Assembly (NCBI RefSeq): GCF_017876795.1 | Contig: NZ_JAGIOR010000001.1 | Location: 2,196,501-2,260,500 of the forward strand | From: Rhizobium leguminosarum | GTDB lineage: Bacteria; Pseudomonadota; Alphaproteobacteria; Rhizobiales; Rhizobiaceae | Direction of reading: 5' to 3' | Length of the DNA: 64,000 nt | In this document: positions 33,405-43,256 of the stretch, one piece after another | Position numbering within the stretch: position 1 is the stretch's first letter | How the letters are laid out: every line of letters begins with the position of its first letter | Program-made: the position numbers and the translations under genes | The notes under the pieces: generated by a model | Database searches by the model: none | Seen by the model: only the letters and a program-made list of their open reading frames with translations | What the model was told of the DNA's origin: nothing

Positions 33405-34547
33405 TCAGCCGTTATTGGCCTCAGCGCGCGAAACCCTGAGCAGCGACCCGTTGTCCTCGTCCGTCACCATCAGCAGCGCGCCGTCGGGTGCGACGATGAC
33501 ATCGCGGATCCGGCCGTATTCGCCCTCGAACAGGCGTTCTTCTGCGACGAAGGCGCCGCTTTCGTCGCGCTGCATGCGCGAAAGCAGCTGAAACTTCAGC
33601 GCCGCGACGAGGAAGTTGCCGTCCCATTCCGGGAACATGGCGCCGCGATAGACGGTGAGCGCACCAGGGGCGATCGAAGGATCCCAGTAATGCAGCGGCT
33701 GTTCCAGCCCTTTCCTCGCGGTGCCTTCGCCGATTTCCGCACCCGAATAGTCGCGGCCATAGGTGATGATCGGCCAGCCGTAATTCTTGCCTGCCTCGGG
33801 CTGGTTGATTTCGTCGCCGCCGCGCGCGCCGTGTTCGACGGTATAGAGCTTGCCATCCTTGGTATCGAAGGTGATACCCTGGGGGTTGCGGTGGCCTTTC
33901 GACCAGATTTCCGGCAGCGCCTTGCCGCCGTCCTTGAATGGGTTGTCGGCGGGGATGCTGCCATCGGCATTGATGTGGATGATCGCGCCGGCATCATCCT
34001 GCCAGTCCTGCGAGCGGTCGCGGTCACCACGGTCGCCGACGCTGATAAACAGCGAACCGTCGCGGGCAATGGCGATGCGCGAGCCGTACTGGATATTGCC
34101 GGAGGTGAAGCGCCGCATGGTGAAAACAGGCGTTACGGCGCCCAGTCTCTTCTCGTCAGCGGAAAGCGTGGCGCTGAAAGCTTCTGTTCCGGACCCCTGT
34201 GCATTGGCGATGGCGGCGGTGAAATAGATCTTTCTGGATGTCGCAAAGTCCGGAGCGAGCGCCACGTCCATCAAGCCGCCCTGACCACGGGCGCTAACCT
34301 TGGGCACGCCGCCGATCGGGTCGGAGATCTTGCCGTCGCGAATGATGCGCATGCGGCCGGGCCGCTCGGTGACGAGATAGGCGCCATCGGGCAACACCTC
34401 GACCGCCCAGGGATGCTCGAGGCCGTCGGCGAGCTTGTCGACACGAACGGCGGGACCCTGCGTATTGACAGTATCGGTCGCATCGGCGGACACGGCGCCG
34501 AACAGGAACAGCGCTGCTGCGAAATGGAAGGCGGATATTCTCTTCAT
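33405..34547 (-). CDS. PQQ-dependent sugar dehydrogenase (soluble GDH-like beta-propeller)
   Basis: A 380-residue secreted six-bladed propeller of the GSDH/YliI type. Signal peptide ~1-23; then GLEHPWAVEVLPDGAYLVTERPGR, a segment ending GGLMDVALAPDF that includes the His/Gly-rich loop region, SGNIQYGSRIAIARDGSLFISVGDR, KGHRNPQGITFD and VEHGARGGDEIN. These contain the PQQ- and Ca-contact positions of the family. It probably oxidises aldoses in the periplasm; substrate is inferred only. Confidence 0.88.
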   Translation of the reverse strand: MKRISAFHFAAALFLFGAVSADATDTVNTQGPAVRVDKLADGLEHPWAVEVLPDGAYLVTERPGRMRIIRDGKISDPIGGVPKVSARGQGGLMDVALAPDFATSRKIYFTAAIANAQGSGTEAFSATLSADEKRLGAVTPVFTMRRFTSGNIQYGSRIAIARDGSLFISVGDRGDRDRSQDWQDDAGAIIHINADGSIPADNPFKDGGKALPEIWSKGHRNPQGITFDTKDGKLYTVEHGARGGDEINQPEAGKNYGWPIITYGRDYSGAEIGEGTARKGLEQPLHYWDPSIAPGALTVYRGAMFPEWDGNFLVAALKFQLLSRMQRDESGAFVAEERLFEGEYGRIRDVIVAPDGALLMVTDEDNGSLLRVSRAEANNG

Positions 34548-34608
34548 CTTGCTTCCCCGGTCGTCTCTCCAGTCCGAACGTGGAGTGGGCAGGGGACAGC
34601 TTCAACCC

Positions 34609-34923
34609 TCATTCGACCTGCAATAACGGCTTTGTGTTTACCGGTTGAACGGAGCCGGTCGCCTTGATGTCGATCAGTTCGGCCCTCGCCTTCAGCAGGA
34701 AACCGTCGCCGATCAGCGCCATGCCGTAAACGGCAAGACCGGCAATGGCAAAGGCGATCGCCCGTTCGGTCGAAGAAAGACGCCCGAGGAAAAAACCTTT
34801 CCTTTGCCGCCTCTTCGGCATGTCGTGGGCGGTGGCGGCGGCCAGCGCGAGTTCCAGATAGGTCGGAAGCGGCTCGAATTCGGCCGCTCCCCCATTCTCA
34901 CCTTCAGCGAGCCTAGCGACCAT
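34609..34923 (-). CDS. Small single-pass membrane protein, unknown
   Basis: A 104-residue protein with an acidic N-terminal region, a basic KRRQRK patch (~37-42) and one TM helix (~53-75, AIAFAIAGLAVYGMALIGDGF), so the N-terminus is probably cytoplasmic. No family is recognised. It overlaps the end of the upstream gene by 11 bases, so the two are likely translated together. Confidence 0.55.
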   Translation of the reverse strand: MVARLAEGENGGAAEFEPLPTYLELALAAATAHDMPKRRQRKGFFLGRLSSTERAIAFAIAGLAVYGMALIGDGFLLKARAELIDIKATGSVQPVNTKPLLQVE

Positions 34924-35410
34924 CGCGCTTGGCTCCGATTATGACAATGCCCTTGAGGCGACGACGCCAGACTGCCAGCCCGCTTGCCGCCATCAGCGCC
35001 AGGAGCAGCATGGTGAACCCGTGCGTGATCTGCTCGTCGGCGCGTATCACTGTCTGCGGCAGGTTTACGGTCGAGGACTTCTGCGCGAGCATGGTGGCGG
35101 CCTCGGCGATCGGCTCGGAGGCATCGATTGCGATGTCGGTCTTCAGCTGTGGCGCTTCGACATAGAAGCTTGCCTCCTTCGACGGAAGGAGCAGCGAGCC
35201 GCTGTTGACGTCGTTCGGCCGGACAAGTGCTGCGAGCTGGCTGGATGCCTGCTGTGTCTCGGCGGCGCGGGCGGCGGAGGCAAGCTGCGGTATTGCGGCG
35301 ACGCAGGCAACAAAGGCGGAAACGGCGACAAGAAAGGAAACGGAGATCCGGCGCATGCGCCCGATGGCAAATTCATCTTCCGGAAACATTGGCCTACCCT
35401 CAATAACCAA
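34913..35410 (-). CDS. Exported, C-terminally anchored protein, unknown
   Basis: A 165-residue protein with a signal peptide beginning MRRISVSFLVAVSAFVACVAA (M19; the true start may be there, at 35356) and a C-terminal hydrophobic helix followed by WRRRLK and a basic tail (~135-160). This N-signal plus C-terminal helix plus Arg cluster layout recalls sorting-signal or tail-anchored periplasmic proteins, but no sortase motif is seen. It overlaps the next small membrane gene; together they may act as a pair. Confidence 0.55.
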   Translation of the reverse strand: MVIEGRPMFPEDEFAIGRMRRISVSFLVAVSAFVACVAAIPQLASAARAAETQQASSQLAALVRPNDVNSGSLLLPSKEASFYVEAPQLKTDIAIDASEPIAEAATMLAQKSSTVNLPQTVIRADEQITHGFTMLLLALMAASGLAVWRRRLKGIVIIGAKRDGR

Positions 35411-35675
35411 TTTGGACGGCGCAATGATGCGGCTTCGATCTCGGCGCGCTCACGACCGAATTGCGGCGGCGTGCGGCATTTGTTGCGGCTTATTGGTGGC
35501 GATGACGAAAACCGATGGTCTCTTTGATTTCAGAAGACATAGGTGACGATAAACGCGATCCGGGGATCAATTCGCCTGGCCCGCCGCCTTGCCGGCCTTT
35601 GCAGCCGGATGCGTGCCGCTGAACCGTCCGAGACCATATTCTTTCCAAGGCCCACGGCCCAGACTGTCACGGCTC

Positions 35676-37385
35676 TCATGGACGGGTGATCCTATAGACC
35701 AGCAAATCATCCGAATCGACAAGCTTGGTTGCGGTCCTGTCCAGATAGTCTATGACCCCATCATGATGCTCGACGAACCGCCGGTCCTGCTTGTCGACGG
35801 CATTCTTGGCCGCGCCGAACAGATCCGCGCCCTGCGCGCGCAGTTCCTCGAGCTGCGCGATCGCGGTAGCGTCATCCGCGACGAATTTCGACCATTCGAC
35901 ATCGCCTCCGCCAGGCGGGAACACCCAGCCGCGCGCCCTGCTGTAGTAGACTGCGACGGGATCGCCGACCTCGGGGGCGATGGCGACGACGAGGTCGCCC
36001 GGTTGCGCCAACCGCGCCAGTTCCTCGCCAAGCAGCTTGCCCTTCATGGCGATTGGCTTCTTCATCGTCCTGACAAGGGGCAAGGTCGACCAGGCAAGTG
36101 CGACGGCCACGATGCAGATCGAGCGAAGCACCACCGCCGGCGTTAGAACGGTTCTCGAGGCAAGCGTTGCCAGAAGAAGCGCGCCGTGGCCGCAGAACAT
36201 CGCGATCGGCACATGGAAGATGTGGAAGTTCCACACATTGCTGGTGATCTCACCCGCCGCCGCCAGATAGAGGATCATGGCCGCAGCCAGCCACACATAG
36301 GGAATGGCCGAAAGGGTCCGTTGCTTCGGGGCTTCGGCTGGTCTGGGTGGCATCCACAAGCCGACGGCCAGCAGCACCAAGAACGGATAGCCGTAGAACC
36401 ACAAGACCGAGGTGTTCCATAAGGATTGAAAGTAGAACCTGTCCTTGACGTATGTCCAGAAGCCGTAGTCCCAGATATAGCCGCCGCTGCCGGCGAAATG
36501 AAACGGCGGATAGCTGCGGCCGAGATAAATCGCCCAGCGGAAATAAGCGCCGACCATGGCCAGGCTCAAAAGCCCTGACAGCAAGACCCAGGTCGCCTGC
36601 TTTCGCTTCTTCTCCAGAATCCAGCAGACCATCAGATAGAAGATGACGGCGCCGGCGGCGAGGCCTGATGGCTTTGACAGCGCGCCGAGCGAGAAGCTGG
36701 CCGTGGCGAGTGGCAAGAGCCAGCCATTGCCGCCGGCCCAGTATTTGGCGAATAGCCAGACGCCAAGAGTCACCAAGGCCAGCATCGCCGGATCGGGAAG
36801 AAACGAGCTGTCGATCATGATCGCCGCCGGCATCAGCGCGTAGGCAAGTGCCGCCGCGTGGGCGTGCATCTCGTCCCAGCATAGCGCCGTTAGCCTGTGC
36901 AGCGAAAACACCGTCACCAGGCCGAAGAAGGCCGCAACCATGCGGCCGAACCAGTCGTGCCAGCCGAAGAGTTGGTAGAGCAAGGCTGTGAGATAGCTGA
37001 CGATCTGGAACTCGCGGCCCTGATAGCTTGGCCCGGGCCCGGTCCAGCTGACCTCCGGAAAGAAGATGTTCCAGCTGCGCTGCCGGAAATTATCGGCCAT
37101 CATTGCGGTGCTTATCTCGCGCCAGCTGAAGCCGTCGACCAGCGGCAAGGTGATCTTGTGGAACCTGAAGACGATCGCAATAAACAGGATCCCCAGCAAG
37201 ATCGCCGTGTTGAGGCTCAGGTGGTTGTGAAAAGCCATGTCCCGGTCGGTCGTCTGCTGCGGGTACTGCTGACCTACGGCCTGAATCATTTCCGGGTCGT
37301 CCGGCGCGATACACGCCGGCATCGGATCGAGAGGAAGATTAGGCTGGACGGGATCTCGCGGTCGGCTGCGGGGCGGCTTTGTCAT
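35676..37385 (-). CDS. GT39/ArnT-like polyprenyl-phosphate sugar transferase
   Basis: A 569-residue membrane protein with about ten to twelve helices and a C-terminal soluble domain (~480-569). The first periplasmic loop LPLVDGFSWREIST contains the acidic/Arg pattern of PMT_2/GT-C enzymes, and FLPDPAMLALVTLGVWLF matches the PMT_2 core. Such enzymes transfer sugars from undecaprenyl-phosphate donors to lipid A, proteins or polysaccharide. The start at 37385 is followed by a Pro-rich cytoplasmic tail; M50 (MAFHNHLS) is an alternative. It is monocistronic. Confidence 0.8.
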   Translation of the reverse strand: MTKPPRSRPRDPVQPNLPLDPMPACIAPDDPEMIQAVGQQYPQQTTDRDMAFHNHLSLNTAILLGILFIAIVFRFHKITLPLVDGFSWREISTAMMADNFRQRSWNIFFPEVSWTGPGPSYQGREFQIVSYLTALLYQLFGWHDWFGRMVAAFFGLVTVFSLHRLTALCWDEMHAHAAALAYALMPAAIMIDSSFLPDPAMLALVTLGVWLFAKYWAGGNGWLLPLATASFSLGALSKPSGLAAGAVIFYLMVCWILEKKRKQATWVLLSGLLSLAMVGAYFRWAIYLGRSYPPFHFAGSGGYIWDYGFWTYVKDRFYFQSLWNTSVLWFYGYPFLVLLAVGLWMPPRPAEAPKQRTLSAIPYVWLAAAMILYLAAAGEITSNVWNFHIFHVPIAMFCGHGALLLATLASRTVLTPAVVLRSICIVAVALAWSTLPLVRTMKKPIAMKGKLLGEELARLAQPGDLVVAIAPEVGDPVAVYYSRARGWVFPPGGGDVEWSKFVADDATAIAQLEELRAQGADLFGAAKNAVDKQDRRFVEHHDGVIDYLDRTATKLVDSDDLLVYRITRP

Positions 37386-37571
37386 GGCCGCAGTTCATCA
37401 GCAATGCCTTAAAAAGCAATTCGCCCAGATTGATTATTGACTGTGCGCCGCAAGCCGTGCCGAAAAGGGCGGCGAGCCGGCTCGCCGATGCGGCAAAACG
37501 ATCAATAAGAATCATTGCCCCCATCACGCCTTTGCGCTTGAAATGCCGTTATACATTGGACATAGAGCTAG

Positions 37572-38828
<1,257 letters not shown>

Positions 38829-38851
38829 GCGGACTGCGATAGTATCGATCG

Positions 38852-38881
38852 AAGGCCTGCCGGTGACGGCGGGCCTTTTTT
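38852..38881 (+). terminator. Strong intrinsic terminator of aatA
   Basis: AAGGCCTGCCG (38852-38862) pairs with CGGCGGGCCTT (38867-38877) with one T/G mismatch pair and a GTGA loop, running into TTTTTT (38876-38881). It insulates the toxin-antitoxin promoter immediately downstream. Confidence 0.85.
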
Positions 38882-38890
38882 GCGGCGACG

Positions 38891-38919
38891 TTGACGATGT
38901 GGCTGCATGTGGCTACATT
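38891..38919 (+). promoter_or_regulatory. Toxin-antitoxin promoter with overlapping direct repeat
   Basis: TTGACG (38891-38896), 17-base spacer, TACATT (38914-38919). Inside the spacer are two direct repeats, TGTGGCTGCA (38899-38908) and TGTGGCTACA (38909-38918), differing by one base. The ATG is only 7 bases beyond the -10, so transcription would start at or next to the A of the ATG. Confidence 0.7.
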
Positions 38920-38926
38920 TGAGGGC

Positions 38927-39187
38927 ATGAAGACCGTTTCGATACGCGATGCGAAGAACCGCCTGACCGAGCTTGCCCGCGAGGTCGAGCAAGGCGCGAC
39001 CATTGTCGTGACGCGGAACGGCCGGCCGGTCTTCGATCTGGTGCCGCATCAGAAGCGCGGCGGTTTGAACTTGGAAGCCGGCGAGGCCTATCTTCGTTCC
39101 AAGGGGGTCACGAGGACAGAGATGTACATCGCCGATGACTTCGACGACCCTTTGCCGGAAGATTTCCTTCTCAGGCCGCTGCCGTGA
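38927..39187 (+). CDS. Type II antitoxin, Phd/YefM-like
   Basis: An 86-residue antitoxin: MKTVSIRDAKNRLTELAREV is the Phd/YefM DNA-binding N-terminus and VVTRNGRPVFDLVPH the following strand pair; the acidic C-terminus (DDFDDPLPEDFLLRP) should wrap the toxin. The ATG at 38927 lies 7 bases after the probable -10, so the message is likely leaderless. The stop overlaps the toxin GTG. The repeats in the promoter are the expected autoregulatory site. Confidence 0.85.
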   Translation: MKTVSIRDAKNRLTELAREVEQGATIVVTRNGRPVFDLVPHQKRGGLNLEAGEAYLRSKGVTRTEMYIADDFDDPLPEDFLLRPLP

Positions 39188-39576
39188 CCATGCGTGTGCT
39201 GCTCGACACACACATGGTGATCGCGATCGCCCAGAAGAAGCTGACGGAACGTTTTCCGCGTGTCGAGCAGGTGCTTTCGAATGGTACGGCCAGCGGCTTC
39301 GTCAGCGTCGCCAGCCTCTGGGAAATTGCCATCAAGACAAAGCTTGGCAAATTGCAGCCGGGATTGCCCCTGGAGATCCTTCCCGTCTATCTCAGGGAAA
39401 CCGGTTTGACGATCCTGCCCATCGATGTCCCGCACGTCATCACTGCCGCCGACCCCGAGCCGGAGACGCGCGATCCCTTCGACCGATTGCTGCTGGCGCA
39501 ATGCAAGGTCGAGGGGCTGCAGCTTGCGACGGTCGACCGGTTGCTCGTCAGCCATCCGCTGGCGCTGCGATTATAG
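39184..39576 (+). CDS. PIN-domain toxin (VapC-like)
   Basis: A 130-residue PIN RNase. Acidic active-site residues are D8 (LLDTHM), E47 (LWEIAIK), D97 and D100 (TRDPFDRLL) and D118 (TVDRLL), a complete set, so the toxin should be active. Start is GTG 39184, overlapping the antitoxin TGA as GTGA; an ATG two codons later is possible. This is the short PIN group often paired with Phd/YefM-like antitoxins. A hairpin follows 12 bases after the stop. Confidence 0.88.
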   Translation: MTMRVLLDTHMVIAIAQKKLTERFPRVEQVLSNGTASGFVSVASLWEIAIKTKLGKLQPGLPLEILPVYLRETGLTILPIDVPHVITAADPEPETRDPFDRLLLAQCKVEGLQLATVDRLLVSHPLALRL

Positions 39577-39588
39577 GCTCATATCCCG

Positions 39589-39638
39589 ATTCAACGCCTT
39601 GCGGCTTCGATTCCGCTTTGCCTCGCAAGTCGTTGAAT
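39589..39638. repeat. Hairpin repeat after the toxin gene
   Basis: ATTCAACG (39589-39596) and CTTGCG (39598-39603) pair with CGCAAG (39624-39629) and CGTTGAAT (39631-39638). The structure has no T-run, so it is better read as an intergenic palindrome, though it may stabilise the toxin mRNA end. Confidence 0.55.
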
Positions 39639-39758
39639 TCCGATTCAAAACGTGACGCGGAGTGACGGTTCGGCCGGTGATCTGCGGTTGCGGGGCGGCG
39701 CCAAACCAACTAGATATCCGGCATCAAGTTTAAGTTGCCGCTTTGGGAGGCCAGGATT

Positions 39759-40667
39759 TTGCAGCAGAGTGCGGTGATCGTCTGTTCGGATGTCAACATG
39801 CTGCCGGCGGCCTGCTGCACCCTGCTTTCCGTCAAGCGCAATCTTGGCGCTTCGCCAGCGGAGTTCTTGCTTCTCGGCATCGACCTCAAGCCGAGCGAAA
39901 TCGCCGAGGTTGGAAATTTCGCGCGGTTGCACGACATGGCGATCACCGTGCTGCCCTATAATACGCCGGAAACGGCGAAGCAGGCGCGAGGCCGCTGGTC
40001 GGCCGCGACACTGGCGCGGCTCTACATGGATCTGTATATTCCCGACGATATCGAGCGCCTGCTTTACCTCGACGCCGACGTGCTGGCGGTGGCACCCGTC
40101 GACGAACTCTTCACCAGGGATTTTCAAGGCAAGGCGCTTGCCGCGGTCGACGATTATGTCATGGCCTTTCCTGAGAAGGCCGGCGCACGGCAGCGAAAGA
40201 TCGGCATGCGCGAGGGCGGCCGGTATTTCAATGCCGGCGTGTTGCTGTTCGATTGGTCGGCCTGCCGGGCGAAAGGGCTCTTTGCCAGCACACGGGAGAT
40301 ATTCGAGGAGCGGTCGCATCTTTTCGAGAATAACGACCAGGATGCGCTGAACGTCAGCTTCGACGGCGACTGGCTGGTGCTCGATCCGCGCTGGAACACG
40401 CAGACAGGCCTCCTGCCTTTCGTCGGCCGTCCGGCGATCTTTCATTTCACCGGCCGGAAAAAGCCGTGGCAGGCGACCGTGCCCTGGGTGCACCGGCAGA
40501 TGGCTAGGCGCTATATCGAGGATCTGCGCGACACGCCGTGGGCCTCCTTCTGTAGGCAACCGTCGATGACGGGTCGGGTGGCGGGCTTTCTTTCGCATGT
40601 GGGAAAGCAGATCGGCGGGCTGACGCGACTGGCACGGATGCGCGCCTATTTCAGCAACAGCCAATAA
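39759..40667 (+). CDS. Glycosyltransferase family 8-like protein
   Basis: A ~302-residue retaining GT-A glycosyltransferase. Markers are the N-terminal VIVCSDVNMLPAACCTLLS, the RWSAATLARLYMDLYIPD helix, the D-x-D motif in LLYLDADVLAV (metal and nucleotide-sugar), FNAGVLLFD and the C-terminal IFHFTGRKKPW. TTG 39759 is chosen because GGGAGG sits eight bases before it. The sugar and acceptor are unknown; LPS or surface polysaccharide is likely. It is followed on the same strand by a second putative glycosyltransferase. Confidence 0.82.
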   Translation: MQQSAVIVCSDVNMLPAACCTLLSVKRNLGASPAEFLLLGIDLKPSEIAEVGNFARLHDMAITVLPYNTPETAKQARGRWSAATLARLYMDLYIPDDIERLLYLDADVLAVAPVDELFTRDFQGKALAAVDDYVMAFPEKAGARQRKIGMREGGRYFNAGVLLFDWSACRAKGLFASTREIFEERSHLFENNDQDALNVSFDGDWLVLDPRWNTQTGLLPFVGRPAIFHFTGRKKPWQATVPWVHRQMARRYIEDLRDTPWASFCRQPSMTGRVAGFLSHVGKQIGGLTRLARMRAYFSNSQ

Positions 40668-40699
40668 GGCGCGTCCTTGGAAAGTGCATGTGAGCCGAT

Positions 40700-41569
40700 A
40701 TGGAATCGATCCCCAGCGATATCAACACCGTGGCCGCCACAGATGGCGGATTGCATTTCCTGACGCCGGAAGCGTGGAAAGCACTGCTGTCGCCCTATTC
40801 CCACATCGTGCTGGTGGCAAACAGCGAGGCGGTCGATTTCGAGCGGCTGCGAAGCGAGTTGCCGGAGACGGCGCTCTACGTCTTCTTCAACAATGTCTAC
40901 AAGGTGCTTGACGAACCCTTTGCCGGCCATGCGGTGCTGGTTGCCCGCAGCGGTGTTATGGGTGCCAATATCGTCCACCGGCGCGAGGCGGCGGATGTCC
41001 TGCGCTTCTTTGCCGGCGACGATTTTATGGGCGTCGTCAATCTCCGCGTTTCCCCCGAGGAAAACTTCAGCGAGGAGAGCCGCTTCAACGGTGCCAGAGC
41101 CCGTCACCTCGATCTGACCCAGATGATCGGGGATCTCTATCCGACAGGCAAGATCGCGACGAGCGGCTTTGCGCTGGCGCTCTGGCTCGCCGAGTTGCAA
41201 CTGCCGGGCAAGATCCTGCTTGCCGGCTTTTCGGCAAAGAGGAGCGAGAAGTGGAAGGTTTTCGACGTGCACGATTGGACGTTCGAGCAGATATTCCTGC
41301 GTCTCTTTGCCAGGATGGGCACGATCTCGATGATGGGCGGCGTCGATACGAGCCCCTATGCGGCGCTCGCCAAACGATTTCCACAGGTGCCGCCGATCGA
41401 GATTGCGATGACGGCGGCCGAGGTCCTGTCGGAGCGACTTCACAATGCCAACAGCCAGATCGACAGGTTGATGTCCGTCACCAAATCCATCCGGGCCGTC
41501 GAAGGTTTCTTCCGGCGCTTCAAGCCGAAAACCCGTAAGCAGCGTTTCCTCGAAAAGTCGAAGGAATAA
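40700..41569 (+). CDS. Unknown protein, possibly glycosyltransferase-related
   Basis: A 289-residue soluble protein with no signal peptide. A middle block, GKIATSGFALALWLAELQLPGKILLAGFSAKRSEKWKVFDVHDW (~150-195), has the S-G-x-x-A...GF...H-x-W layout seen in GT29/GT42-like sialyltransferase families, but the match is from memory and weak. The C-terminus is basic (RRFKPKTRKQRF). It begins 33 bases after the GT8-like gene on the same strand, so both probably serve one surface-glycan step. Confidence 0.55.
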   Translation: MESIPSDINTVAATDGGLHFLTPEAWKALLSPYSHIVLVANSEAVDFERLRSELPETALYVFFNNVYKVLDEPFAGHAVLVARSGVMGANIVHRREAADVLRFFAGDDFMGVVNLRVSPEENFSEESRFNGARARHLDLTQMIGDLYPTGKIATSGFALALWLAELQLPGKILLAGFSAKRSEKWKVFDVHDWTFEQIFLRLFARMGTISMMGGVDTSPYAALAKRFPQVPPIEIAMTAAEVLSERLHNANSQIDRLMSVTKSIRAVEGFFRRFKPKTRKQRFLEKSKE

Positions 41570-41644
41570 CGGTCGCAGGTCCGTGCTGACAGGCCTGGGC
41601 TGCCAAGAAGGCTGTTTCGAATATCGGTTTCAGCGCGCCGCCTT

Positions 41645-42742
41645 TCAAAGCCCCAGCCCCGTCAGCATGACGAAGGTGGCGAAGAGGATGAAATGGGTCA
41701 TGCCTTCGATGGCGTTGGTCTCGCCGTCGTTAAGATTGATCGCGGCGGCAATCAAGGTGATCGTCACCATTACCGTCTGCACCGGGGTCATCGCCATGAT
41801 GAATGGCTGGCCGGTATAGAGTGCGATCGCCTCCATGACCGGCACCGTCAGGATCACCGTCGAGAGGGAGGCGCCCATGGCGATGTTGACCGTTGCCTGC
41901 ATGCGGTTCCTCAGGGCTGCCCTCAAGGCGGTGAGAATCTCGGGGGCAGCTGAGATCGCCGCGACGACGACGGCGGTCACCGCGACCGGCGCGCCGCTGT
42001 CGCGCAGACCCTCGGTCATGAAGGTGGCCATGAACTCCGCCAGCAAGCCGATGATGACGACACTGACCAGAATGGTGGCGATCGAGATTGCGGTCGACTC
42101 GTCGGGACCATGCTCGTTCGGACTTTCTTTCTTCCGTTCGGAGCGCGGATAGCTGTAGCTGAAGAAATAGCTGTGCTGGCCGACCTGCATGCGCAGGAAG
42201 AGGCCGTAGAGCGCGATCATCGCGACGATGGTGAAGGCGGAATAATAGTGCCATTTATCACCAGGCACGAATTCCGGCACGATCATCGAGATGCCCATGG
42301 CGGTGAGGATCATCACGCCGTAGGTCTTGCCCGAATTGTCATTGTAGGGCTGTTCACCATGCTTGAGGCCGCCGAGCAGGGCGGCGAGACCCAGGATGCC
42401 GTTGATATCGAGCATCAGGGCGGAATAGATCGTGTCGCGCACCAGTGTCGGCGAACTCTCTCCGCTCATCATGATGGCGAGGATGATGACCTCGACGGCG
42501 ACGGCCGAAAGCGTCAGGATCATCGTGCCATAGGGATCGCCGACCTTGACGGCGAGCAGTTCGGCATGATGGGCAACGCGGATCGAGGCGAGAACGATGG
42601 TGCCGACCAGAGCGGCGGCTGCGATCAGCGCGATGCCGCGTCCCATCTCGATCACCGCGTGTTCCAAGAGATAGGCGATCACTGCAACGACAAGTGCGGC
42701 GACCAGAAACTTCTCTTCTTTCAGGCGTGACGCGATCCCCAA
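41645..42742 (-). CDS. chaA: Calcium/proton antiporter
   Basis: A 365-residue CaCA-superfamily antiporter of the ChaA type. Eleven or so helices carry two alpha-repeats: GTMILTLSAVAVEVIILAIMM (~71-91) and the symmetric VVVAAISAAPEILTALRAA (~255-273), each with the conserved acidic residue. A cytosolic His/Glu-containing loop links the halves (~190-210). It exports Ca and possibly Na/K for protons. It converges on the preceding gene and is divergent from the DUF2188 gene. Confidence 0.88.
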   Translation of the reverse strand: MGIASRLKEEKFLVAALVVAVIAYLLEHAVIEMGRGIALIAAAALVGTIVLASIRVAHHAELLAVKVGDPYGTMILTLSAVAVEVIILAIMMSGESSPTLVRDTIYSALMLDINGILGLAALLGGLKHGEQPYNDNSGKTYGVMILTAMGISMIVPEFVPGDKWHYYSAFTIVAMIALYGLFLRMQVGQHSYFFSYSYPRSERKKESPNEHGPDESTAISIATILVSVVIIGLLAEFMATFMTEGLRDSGAPVAVTAVVVAAISAAPEILTALRAALRNRMQATVNIAMGASLSTVILTVPVMEAIALYTGQPFIMAMTPVQTVMVTITLIAAAINLNDGETNAIEGMTHFILFATFVMLTGLGL

Positions 42743-42971
42743 GCTTCAGCTCCTGTCCCGATTTATGCGTTTTATCTAAGCCACTGATTCCACATATCAA
42801 GCAAGCATCGATCCAGTCACATTTGCAGTCTTCGACGTTTAATGGAATACTGATGTCATCGGGGCCGGAAAGCAGATCGCGGCGTCCTCGAATTCTCGTC
42901 AAGCGGCCGCGATGATCCGGATCTGTCCGGAAGCGTGCGAGTGCGCAACAAGAAGATGAGGAGACGAATGC

Positions 42972-43253
42972 ATGATCAAGGTGGTCTACGAAGTTGTGCC
43001 GCATGACGGTGGTTGGGCCTACCGGCTCGGAGGCGTCTATTCCGAGGCATTCCCGACTCATGCCGAGGCAGTCGAAGCTGCTCGTATCGTCGCGGCCGAA
43101 CAGCAGGTCGGCGGCGATTCCGCCGAGATCAGTTGGCAGGACGAGAACGGCAAGTGGCATGAGGAATATGCCGAAGGCGGCGACCGGCCGGAAACCGAGG
43201 TGGTGGACGGCCAGTGGAAGGACCGCTCGGCCGAGGCCTCGCAAGGCATCTGA
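42972..43253 (+). CDS. DUF2188-domain protein
   Basis: A 93-residue protein: YEVVPHDGGWAYRLGGVYSEAFPTHAEAVEAAR is the DUF2188 core, normally a small beta-beta-alpha unit that occurs in many rhizobial small proteins. The C-terminus is acidic. GAGGAG eight bases before ATG 42972 supports the start. The function is unknown. Confidence 0.8.
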   Translation: MIKVVYEVVPHDGGWAYRLGGVYSEAFPTHAEAVEAARIVAAEQQVGGDSAEISWQDENGKWHEEYAEGGDRPETEVVDGQWKDRSAEASQGI

Positions 43254-43256
43254 AGC

